Shown here in pieces: positions 55,588 through 64,000 of a DNA stretch of 64,000 bases. The position numbers and the translations under genes are program-made. Position 1 is the first letter of the stretch. Each line of letters starts with the position of its first letter. The DNA is from Amorphophallus konjac (lineage: Eukaryota; Streptophyta; Magnoliopsida; Alismatales; Araceae), in assembly GCA_022559845.1 (NCBI GenBank), contig CM040117.1, positions 18,314,856 to 18,378,855 on the forward strand, given 5' to 3'. Under the pieces are notes generated by a model. It saw only the letters and a list, made by a program, of their open reading frames with translations. It did not search any database and had not been told where the DNA came from.

Positions 55588-56719
55588 GATTTGCTGAATT
55601 ATTGAAAGATAAACAAATTGTGAACACTGATGAGATGTCCATTAACACACCAACTGGGGAGATAGCTAGAACGACTTCTGTTATTCCTAGCATTGATGTG
55701 GTGATTCAGGGGAGGATTATGCCAGCATGTGTGTATCTGCTGGAAATGACTGATTTTGATGTCATCTTGAATGGATTGGTTAGATACAAATTTTGCCCTT
55801 CTAGATTGTCATGGAAAGAAAGTAATTTTTCAAAAATCTGGGGAGCAGACATTTCACTATCAATGTCCAAGGCACCGTTCTAGTAAAACACTAGTTTCAG
55901 CACTTAAAGCTTTGAAATTGCTTAGAAGTGGATGTCAAGGTTATTTGGCTAGCATAGTGGCTATTCCTTCTAATGAAAATAAGAAAACACCTCAGATATT
56001 GATGTTGTCAGGGAATTTCTAGATGTGTTTCCTGATGAACTTCGGGTTTGCCACCACACCGAGAGGTGGAGTTCACTATTGAACTCTCATCGGATACTTT
56101 ACCCATTTCCATCCTCCCTACAGAATGGCACCAGCTGAATTGGCAGAGTTGAAGAAACAATTGTAAGAACTACTAGATAAGGGGTTTATTCGACCAAGTG
56201 TGTCACCTTGGGGTGCTCCTGTTCTGTTTGTTAGAAAGAAAGATGGGTCACTTAGATTATGCATTGACTATAGAAATTGAATCAAGTGACCATTAAGAAT
56301 AAGTACCCTTTGCCAAGAATTGATGATTTATTTGATCAGCTGCGAGCTGCGACAGTATTTTCAAAGATTGATCTCAGATCTGGATACCACCAACTAAGAT
56401 AAGGGAAGAAGATATTTCAAAAACTGCTTTCAGAACACGATATGGGCATTATGAATTTTGGTTATGCCATTTGGGTTAACTAATGCACCAGCAGCATTTA
56501 TGGATTTGATGAACAGAAGTTTTCCAACCATATCTGGATACATTTGTAGTGGTGTTTATTGATGATGTGTTGATCTATTCTCCTACTGTTGAAACTCATC
56601 AAGAACATTTAAGAATTGTGTTGGAAACTTTAAGAAACATCAACTCTATGCAAAATTCAGTAAATGCGAATTTTGGTTAGACCGTGTCAATTTCTAGGGC
56701 ATATCATTTCTGGAGATGA
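55540..56719 (+). pseudogene. Element C protease and N-terminal RT (frameshifted)
   Basis: Protease begins with the LIDDMHVKVLFD stretch near 55525; its active-site Gly-Ala-Thr follows in another frame (base missing at 55555-55560). DFDVILNG near 55753 is the second protease conserved stretch. RT motifs are scattered over all three frames: RLCIDY near 56255, SKIDLRSGY near 56362, MPFGLTNAP near 56464 and [11 protein letters not shown] near 56553, with shifts near 56050, 56275, 56395, 56455, 56515, 56635, 56686 and 56717. No long open frame survives, though the residues themselves are well conserved. Confidence 0.82.
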
Positions 56720-57586
56720 GTGTCTGTTGATCCAGCTAAGGTTGAGGCAGTTTTGCATTGGGAAAGGCCGAAGAATGTCAGTGAGATTAGGAGCTTTTTG
56801 GGTCTTGCGGGTTACTATCGCAGGTTTATTGAAGGTTTTTCTTCTATTGCAGCTCCTATGACCAAATTGACTAGGAAAGGAGTTCCTTTTGAATGGTCAG
56901 ATAAATGTGAAATGAGTTTTCAGGAATTAAAAATAAGGTTAACAACAGTCCCAGTGCTTACTTTACCTTGTGGGTCAGGAGGATTTGTGATATATACAGA
57001 TGCCTCTAGAAAAGGACAAGGATGTGTCCTGATGCAGAATGGCAAAGTAGTAGCTTATGCATCCAGACAATTAAAGACCCATGAGATGAATTATCCAACA
57101 CATGATTTGGAGTTGGCAGCGGTGGTACATACTCTGAAGATTTGGCGCCATTATTTGTATGGTGAGCAGTTTGAAGTATTTACAGACCATCAGAGTTTAA
57201 AATATATTTTCTCTCAGAAAGAATTAAATTTAAGGCAAAGACGGTGGATTGAATTTTTGAAGGATTATGATTTCACCTTAAATTACCACCAAGGAAAAGT
57301 AAATGTGGTAGCAGATGCACTCAGCAGGAAGAGGCTAATGGCAATCCAGTTACGCCAAACTTGGAGAATGACATCTGATGTAGTGGAGTATTCTCCGATA
57401 TGCAAAGGGAGAAACTTATTTCTGTCCCAACTAACTATTCAGTCTGCAATGGTTGAGCGAATTGTGCAAGCACAACTGAATGATCAGCAGTTACAAAAAT
57501 TGATTGGCACACCGAGATTTACTCAAGTGCAGACGGGGCAATCAGGTTTCAGGGAAGATTGTGTGTACCTCGGAATGAAGAAATAA
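56720..57586 (+). pseudogene. Element C RT connection and RNase H
   Basis: Open for 288 codons: [18 protein letters not shown] (56722-56775), [17 protein letters not shown] (near 56793), RNase [16 protein letters not shown] (near 56993), [20 protein letters not shown] (near 57103) and [13 protein letters not shown] (near 57182). All three acidic residues are present, unlike element [11 protein letters not shown] near 57310 marks the end of RNase H. It ends with a stop shortly before the integrase. Confidence 0.88.
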
Positions 57587-58309
57587 AGAAAGACCTATTA
57601 ACTGAGGCACATAAATCACTATATTCTATTCACCCAGGCAGTACAAAAATGTACAAAAACATGAAAAGATAGTTTTGGTGGATTGGCATGAAGAAAGATA
57701 TAGCAGACTTTGTCAGCAAATGTCTTACTTGTCAACAAGTAAAGCTGAGCATCAAAGACCAGCAGGACCATTACAGTTGATGGAAATTCACAGTGGAAAT
57801 GGGAGCATATCACTATGGATTTTGTGATGGGATTATCAATGACTAGGAGAAAACATGATTCCATTTGAGTAATTGTTGACAGACTTACTAAGTCAGCCCA
57901 TTTTCTGGCAATCACAAAGACACAATCATTAGAGGATTTAGCCAATTTGTATATCAGAGAAATTGTGAGACTTCATGGTGTGCCTGTATCTATTATTTCA
58001 GATAGGGATGCAAGGTTTACAGCAAAATTTTGGAGGAGTTTACAGAACGCACTGGGTACACAATTAAAATTTAGTTCAACTTTTCACCCTCAAACAGATG
58101 GACAATCAGAGAGAACCATTCAAACATTAGAAGATATGTTGAGGGCGTGCAGTTTAGACTGGAAAGGTAGTTGGGATGAACATTTGTAGTTAATTGAGTT
58201 TGCATATAACAACAGCTATCATGCAAGTATAGGAATGGCACCATATGAAGCGTTATATGGTAGACCGTGTAGATCACCTGTTTGTTGAGATGAGGTTGGT
58301 GAGCGGAAA
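57587..58309 (+). pseudogene. Element C integrase (frameshifted)
   Basis: Zinc finger near 57611-57735 (HKSLYSIHPGS; CLTCQQ), then core aspartates in the TMDFVMGLS stretch (near 57812) and [13 protein letters not shown] (near 57993), with E in [14 protein letters not shown] (near 58087). Shifts near 57740 and 57786, stops near 57668, 58187 and 58286. [20 protein letters not shown] (58199-58258) leads into the C-terminal part. Confidence 0.85.
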
Positions 58310-58861
58310 TTGATTGGGCCACAGATTGTTCAGGATTGTGTAGAAACGGTTGAGTTGATTAGAAAAAGATTACTTACAGTCCAGAGTAGGCAGAAAAGTT
58401 ATGCTGATCAAAGAAGGCGAGATCTACAATTTGCTGTCGGGGATCACGTATTTCTAAAGGTTTCGCCTACTAGGGGAGTAATGAGATTTTGCAAGAAAGG
58501 TAAACTCAGTCCGAGGTATGTTGGACCATTTGAAATCTTAAGAAGGATTGGTGAGGTGGCATATCAGCTGGCTTTATCACCATCATTGTCAGGAGTTCAT
58601 GATGTATTCCATGTATCCATGTTAAGAAAATACATGCCAGACTCATCACACATTATAGAACATGAGTAGTTGAAAATTTAGCCACATCTTACATATGAGG
58701 AGAAGTCAGTTCGCATTCTCGATCGGAAAGAACAAGTGCTGAGAACGAAGACAATTCCATTGGTGAAGGTATTGTGGAAAAGTACCTCAACAGAAGAAGC
58801 CAATTGGGAGATGGAAGATGATATGAGGAAGAAATATCCACAACTATTCGGTACGTATTGA
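58310..58861 (+). pseudogene. Element C integrase C-terminus and chromodomain
   Basis: GPFEILRRIGEVAYQLALSP (58523-58582), [14 protein letters not shown] (near 58594), then a chromodomain-like end: LTYEEKSVRILDRKEQ (near 58688), TIPLVKVLWKS, ANWEMEDDMRKKYPQLF (near 58799). Stops near 58667 and 58679. A chromodomain directs such elements to heterochromatin by binding methylated histone (family knowledge). Confidence 0.87.
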
Positions 58862-58893
58862 GTAAAATTTTAAATTTCGAGGACGAAATTTGT

Positions 58894-58907
58894 TTAAGGG
58901 GGAGAGA
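58894..58907 (+). other. Polypurine tract of element C
   Basis: TTAAGGGGGAGAGA, preceded by CGAGGACGAAATT, the usual Tekay end, just before the 3' LTR. Confidence 0.9.
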
Positions 58908-58909
58908 TT

Positions 58910-61514
58910 TGTAACACCCGAGTCAGTCCGAAACTCACAAATAATTAAGTATTTTATATTTAGAGCCTATATAAATTTTAGGTTCTCTCAATCAAAGCCC
59001 AGTACCTTGAATGGTATAGTAAATATAAGTTTAACGTATTTTATTAAGTAAATTGAATAGATGCCTCCCTTTAATAATATGTAACTCTTCATAGGAATGT
59101 TGGAATAGGGTCATCATTAGACCCGTTAGAAAGAGAATTCAGAGATCTACAAGTTTCATGTTGAACACTTTTTATAATTTTGACATTTGATAAGTCAAAT
59201 ATACGATAGAATGAATTGACATCTTGAGAACTTGTCATTTGTCAACTTTTATAGGGTTTTTATAAAATTTCTCATCCCCACCCTTCCAACCACATCCGAT
59301 GGAAGGTTCTAAATAATAAAAAAAAATTTCTTATCACCCCCCTCACGTCTCTATTCCCCCCCTCAAAATATCTTCTCCCCCTCCACCTTATCTCCTCCTC
59401 CTCCTCCTTATCCACACTCTCCCTTCTTATCTCTTCTCCTCCCCACCCCTATATATACCACCCCCTCCCTCTTTCTCTCCCACGTCCCACACCTCTTCTC
59501 ACCCCCTCCACCTCTCGCAACTCCCTCCCCCATCTCCCTTTCTCATTCTCTCTCTCTCTCACACTCTCATCTCTCTCTCACTCTTTTACTATTTTTATTT
59601 ATTTCTTCTTTTCATCTCTCCCTAATCTCTCTCTAATCTCTCTTTTACTATTTTTATTTATTTCATCTTTTCATCTCTCCCTAATCTCTCTCTACTCTCT
59701 CTACTCTCTCTATTTTAAATCTCTACTCTCTCTTTCTACTCTCTCTCTCTACTTTCTCTACTTTCTCTCTCTACTTTCTTTCTCCACTTTCTCTCTCTCT
59801 ATTATATCTCTTTACTTTATCTCTCTTCTCTCTTCTCTCTCTCTTCTCCCTCTCTTCTTTTTCTCTCTCTACTTTCTCTCCCTATTTTCTCTCTCTACTT
59901 CTCTCTCTACTCTCTCCACTTTCTTTCTCTACCCTCTCCACTTTCTCTCTCTAGTTTCTCTCTCTACTTTCTCTCTCATCTCTCTTCCCACTCTCATCCT
60001 TTTATTAATAAACGGAGAAGATAATACGTCATCAGAATAATATAAATAATTAATTTTTGACGAAGGATTTGAAACTTATTTGGACAATTTCGCCCTTCTT
60101 TACGTATCTGGAACGTGAAAATTATCTTTTCATACGCAAAGATTTTTACGGAAGCTCGGGTGAGATACAAAGTCAATTTAGAAGTCTATTCTAAAGGTAG
60201 GCATGATGAACCGAGTGCATGTTATTTGTTATTTACATTTCTTTGATTTGAATTTGTTTGAAATGTAATTTAAGTCATTAATTTATTTAACACAATAATC
60301 TATGTTTAGAATCAGTTATTTATTTAAGTCATCATTCTGTAGAAATATTATTTTCTCTCTAATCTATCTCTAATCTCTTTCTACTTTCTCCCTCTATTTT
60401 CTCTCTCTACTCTCTCTCCACTCTCTCTCTACTCTAATCTCTTCGAATGTTATATATATTTAGTTAATAATATTAAAATACGATCCAGTTATTTTGTAAA
60501 GTTCAATGGTAAGTTTTAAGTATTGAGACGACTATGTAATAAGCATTATAATAAGAATAAAAAATTTGATTAAGCATATGGACTGTGTCACTTTAAGGAG
60601 GTGTGGGGCGACAAACCGTAGTTAGCTTCCGCTACGGGATTAGGCCAATTTTCGAGGACAAACAGACTTCTGAAAAATCCGGAACCCAGAATAAGAAAGT
60701 TATCTGGGGAATGGTGGAGTATTAACTCCCGATCCTGCGTGGTTGATCAAGGCCGATAGGCTCCAGCGTTTAGACCATTTATCTTTATGTCGACGTATGG
60801 ATGCCTAGGTATGTGTTTGCTACTGCTTTTAGTGACGGGATGCCTGTCCAATATATGCTGCCAAATAATATGAAGTTCAGATTTGATATATGACTTTGAT
60901 ATGATCTGAAAATAAGTTCATCTGTATAAGCTCTGATTTAGCTAAGATATGTACTATGCCATTTATATATAAGTCAGATAAAATTTGTTATACGCATTTG
61001 CTTATAGATATGAGAATTATTTTGCTCTATTATATTTCCTTCGCATTCATAGTATATGTATAATCCAATGAAATTGTGCTTAGCTTTATATATCATGGAT
61101 TTGCACAGTTTAGTATATGATAAGCATGTGATTGGTTTTAATGCCTACTGAGTCGTTGGACTCATTTCTGTTGCCTAACCATTTCAGGAAATTGACCAGT
61201 GTGCGTCTTGACTCCTTCGGGCCGTAGGTCGGAAGTTGATCCCGAGTTTAATTTGGATTCCGCTGCGTAAAATAAATAGATTTAATTTTCTTTTGAATAA
61301 TGAATGTAAATATGACTTTTGAGTAAAGATATGTAGTACTCTGTATACGATGTAAATTATGAGTATTTATCTTATGGAAATTGTATGGTTATATTTCTTC
61401 TATATGTGATGGTTTGGCCTTTAGCGCCTTGCAAATATTCGGCCCACAACACTTCCGTACATCCGCTGTGACGTCCCCGGACACGATACGGGATCGCGGG
61501 AAGGGGGCGCCACA
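58910..61514 (+). mobile_element. Element C 3' LTR (2605 bp)
   Basis: Starts TGTAACACCCG and ends GGGCGCCACA; length 12 bp below the 5' LTR, mainly from CT-tract slippage. It contains no gene. Confidence 0.94.
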
Positions 61515-61519
61515 CCAAC
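61515..61519. repeat. Right target-site duplication of element C
   Basis: CCAAC, identical to 51600-51604. Confidence 0.93.
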
Positions 61520-61690
61520 AGTACCAACCCCAATGATCTTACCTCTGTTCTTTCCTCCGAATTTGACCAAACCCCCTACCTTCATTTCTAACTTGCTGAA
61601 CTTGGATCGGTCTCCTGTCATGTGCCTGGAGCAGCCACTGTCAAGGTACCATTTATTGTTCTCAGCTGCCAAGCAGACCTACACAAACGA
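61515..61690 (-). pseudogene. SIRE-2 protease, N-terminal part
   Basis: AAENNKWYLDSGCSRHMTG (61668-61614) carries the DSG active site. The frame continues to GKIIGVGTVG (near 61520), where element C interrupts it, and resumes on the other side at 51599. The frame is one base off that of the upstream linker, with a stop near 61680. Confidence 0.87.
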
Positions 61691-61692
61691 AA

Positions 61693-62835
61693 TCAAGCAA
61701 AGTGGTTTGGAACCCAAGATGAGTTGGGTCCAAAGACATCATTCAAATCTTTAAGCAGATGTTTAGGAATCCAGAGTTGTTTGAACTTGTTTTTCTCTTG
61801 CATCTTAACTTCGGGTCTATTGAGATTGTGACCAGAATTATGTCCAGCTGGTCTGGAGAAATGAAATCTATTCCAGTTATTAGGCTTCTCATCCCTAGGG
61901 TATCTTCTGTGCGCTTGTTGATTAACAAATTTTTGAGGGTGAGTGTTATTTCTCCAATAACTCCTGTTCGGACCCATTCTTTTATTGTAGTTCCAGCTTT
62001 TATTTTGATGCATTTGCCCAGTCCAGGTACCACTTCTGTTCTGGTAAATGGGCTTAGAGAAGTTCTTCACAAAGTTCATTCTTGTTTTAGATGGTCGTCC
62101 AGCATTGTTTGTTGAATTTTCTTTTGGACGTTGAATGTTTTGATTGCTATTTGAGCTGGATGGTGTGTCCATCTTTTCTTTTCCCTTCTCTGGGCAGAAG
62201 GTAGTGGTCTTGAACTGAAAGGGTCTCTTGTTGGTTGGGTCATAGCCTAAACCCTCCTTGTTGAAATTAACCCTTGTTCCCAGTATAGAATCCAGATTTG
62301 TTTTTCCTTGAATAAATTTTTCTAATACCTTTTGTTTGTCTTCCAGTTCTCTTTGCATAGACTCATAATTTTTTAAAAGTTCAATGTTCACTTTCTTCAC
62401 AGCTTCATACTTTTCTGTGATCACACTACTTTCATTCAGACTTTCTTCAAATTTAATCTTGAGTTCATTGAGCTGTGTGTGAACTTCCTGGTTCTCTGAT
62501 TTGTGCTTTTCATATTCTTTTTTCAGAGACGTCATTTCTTCCAATTGTTCTTTTAACTTCTGTTTTTCCTCACTAATTTGAGTTTGTTCTTCAATATTAG
62601 CATTAAAATTTCTCTTCAGAACTCTATGCTCCTTACTGAGTGAATTGAACTTATCTAACAGATCAGCATAGGCATCTTCCCAATCATTAATAGAATAATT
62701 CTCAAAGATATTTGTTACCTCCTCTTCGCTGTTTGCCATCAGGCAAATTCCTTCTTCATCCTCCTCTGAGGAATTGGCTTCTGGATCTTCTTCCTCATCG
62801 TTCCATGTGCAGACCATCGCTTGTGGCTTCTTCTT
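61693..62835 (-). pseudogene. SIRE-2 gag linker (coiled coil)
   Basis: 374 codons, open. An acidic start (EEDPEANSSEEDEEGICLMA, 62796-62737), then a long Glu/Lys/Leu heptad-like coiled coil from about 62640 to 62320, followed by an Asn/Arg/Trp-rich basic part (62110-61830). It matches the linker of SIRE-1 in order. A stop near 62836 separates it from the knuckle, in frame. Confidence 0.83.
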
Positions 62836-63164
62836 CTACACCTTCGAGCTCTTCTTCTGAAAGTTGGGACCCTTCTTCTGAAGATCAGGGCAGTCCCCTT
62901 TCATATGTCCAGGTTTCCTGCAATGAAAACATGTAATTTTCTTAGTGCTCCTATTTTTATCATTGCTGGAATCAAAGTTCTTACTAGAGGGGTATGACTT
63001 CTTCCTCCTAAAAGTCTTTCCCTTAGACCTTAATAATTTTTTGAATTGTCGAGTGAGCATTGCTTGCTCCTCCTGGTCGAGGTCTGACAGTCCGTCAGAC
63101 TCGCAACTATTACTCCCGCTGCTGCTACTTCATTTGCTGCGGGACGCCTTGAGGGCAATGTTCT
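62836..63164 (-). pseudogene. SIRE-2 gag zinc knuckle and start of linker
   Basis: MLTRQFKKLLRSKGK (63060-63016) and an intact CCHC knuckle CFHCRKPGHMKGDC (62935-62894), then Lys-rich sequence. Upstream (63070-63160) is Ser/Asp-rich, reaching the LTR D insertion at 63165. It is equivalent to 13170-13004 of SIRE-1. Confidence 0.85.
63160..63164. repeat. Presumed left target-site duplication of LTR D
   Basis: GTTCT lies directly before the LTR start; the right copy is outside the window. Confidence 0.4.
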
Positions 63165-64000
63165 TGTAATACCCCAGTTTTAAAAATCTGAAATTTAATT
63201 GAAATAAGTGAATTTTTAATTTAGATAAATGAATTTTTGAAATTTAATATTTAATTCCTTAGTAATTAGACTAGTGAAATTTCGACTACCTTATAAAAAT
63301 TTAGAAAAATGCTAATTGGGTAAAGGACCATTTATTTAACAGGTTTGTCTTCTGTGGTCGACCCATTAAAAATCCGTGGTTAGATCTAATTAGTGATTAA
63401 GTCCAAAAGTGCACACTTTTTGACCCTTACCTAACCTTAGATTAAACCACGAAATTAGAGCTTAATACTCAACCAAATGAGCTCAAATCAGTGGCAAATG
63501 GAAGGCCACGATCTAAGGATCAATAGCCCTCTATCAATCGAGCAAAACCCTAACCCTAGCACATGGTGGCGGCCGAGTTTTGTTGAAGTCAATCTTTTCG
63601 GCGCCATTTTCAAACACCCATCTTGTTTCGACGAATTCTCCCAGCTCCGAAGGCTCCAGAAGGAGTATGAGCTATAAAAATGAAGCTACGCAACCCTAGA
63701 ATCCTTTGGTAGCAGCGGCGGTTGCAGTGGAGATCAATCTAGGGAGATCTCGGGAGTTTAGTGGTGACGTGTCGGCGTCCGTTCTTCCTCTATTCTTCCT
63801 TTCTTCTCTGATTGAGGTAGGTTCTCTCGGGCTCAAACTGCAAATAATATATCAAAATGTTCAGCATCCAGTCCTCTTTCTTTTGGTATATGAAGCCCTA
63901 AATTCTATTAGGTATTCTGTTCGAATTTAATGATTTAGTAGAAGCATGTCAGAATTAGGGCAGAACCTGTTCCCCTTTGATTTCAGTAGCGATTTCAGGC
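63165..64000 (+). mobile_element. LTR D, first 836 bp of a Gypsy-type LTR
   Basis: TGTAATACCCCAG start inside SIRE-2 gag, with the TGTAATACCCC terminus seen in element A but different sequence after it. A TATA-like CTATAAAAATG is at 63673, followed by GC-rich then AT-rich sequence. It is a 5' LTR or solo LTR of a plus-strand element leaving the window. No gene is supported in it. Confidence 0.75.

Larger units (their letters stand above)
51605..61514 (+). mobile_element. Tekay-type chromovirus C, complete, 9910 bp
   Basis: Plus strand, with LTRs 51605-54221 and 58910-61514, primer site 54227, gag, protease, RT, RNase H, integrase, chromodomain and polypurine tract, flanked by perfect CCAAC duplications. 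LTRs are very alike: five substitutions in the first ~270 aligned bases. So it is the youngest clearly dated insertion here. Its coding region nevertheless has more than ten one-base shifts, nearly all in short homopolymers, and a few stops. Confidence 0.95.
45244..63164 (-). mobile_element. SIRE-lineage Copia element (SIRE-2), split by element C and cut by LTR D
   Basis: Minus strand: 3' LTR 45244-47255, polypurine tract 47256, spacer, RNase H/RT/integrase 48674-51604, then (after element C) protease 61515-61672, gag linker and zinc knuckle to about 63160. LTR D is inserted there, so the gag N-terminus, primer site and 5' LTR are outside. Pol is one frame from 51599 to 48674 with about five stops and no frameshift. 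Catalytic motifs are intact. The exact LTR start (45244 or 45246) is not certain. Confidence 0.87.

Noticed and set aside
63477..63930. Frames of 66 and 74 residues at the right edge
   Set aside because: Within LTR D. Could be the start of a host gene if the LTR call is wrong, but the TGTAATACCCC terminus inside SIRE-2 gag argues for an LTR.

Overview
This window is plant repeat DNA: nested, mostly broken LTR retrotransposons. I see no convincing host protein gene, tRNA, rRNA or CRISPR array. The mix of Copia/SIRE, Gypsy/Athila, Gypsy/Tekay-type chromovirus and Gypsy/Tat elements, plus a plant pararetrovirus fragment, points to pericentromeric or other heterochromatin of an angiosperm with an LTR-rich genome. 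The species cannot be read from the sequence.

Layout, left to right. 1-2572: LTR of a minus-strand SIRE-type Copia element (LTR-0) that runs off the left edge. 2573-3291: a 57-bp minisatellite. An Athila element on the minus strand (3292-27012) splits this array, with a near-matching 5-bp target duplication (gcact/gcatt); the array resumes at 27013-27525. The Athila 3' LTR is itself split by a complete minus-strand SIRE element (SIRE-1, 4532-16155). 27526-32320: an unclassified GC-rich region with three blocks of an interspersed CGGCACACC motif, a TATA box and a diverged repeat. 32321-38636: Tekay-type element A on the plus strand; it has a 3' LTR but no recognisable 5' LTR. 38637-39431: the C-terminal end of a Caulimoviridae-like capsid gene. 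39428-43654: gag and protease of a Tat-lineage Gypsy element. 43655-45243: an internally deleted chromovirus (B). 45244-63164: a second minus-strand SIRE element (SIRE-2), split by a complete Tekay element C (51605-61514, perfect 5-bp TSD ccaac). From 63165 another LTR (D) begins and leaves the window.

The elements carry the usual parts (gag, protease, integrase, RT, RNase H, chromodomain in A, B and C, primer sites, polypurine tracts), and catalytic motifs are often intact. Elements A, Tat, Athila, SIRE-1 and SIRE-2 are inactivated mainly by in-frame stops with very few frameshifts. Element C, with very similar LTRs, is instead broken by many one-base shifts in short homopolymers.

The most unusual signal is in the SIRE LTRs. 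Three different LTR families each carry about 25-30 irregularly spaced copies of a related 11-nt motif (TGTACAGACTT, CGTATAGACTT or TGCACCGACTT types) upstream of a minus-strand TATA box. Two of them also carry arrays of palindromes centred on GTCGAC. A similar plan (a CGGCAC motif array upstream of a TATA box) occurs in the unclassified 27-28 kb region. These look like enhancer-type arrays rebuilt in separate families.
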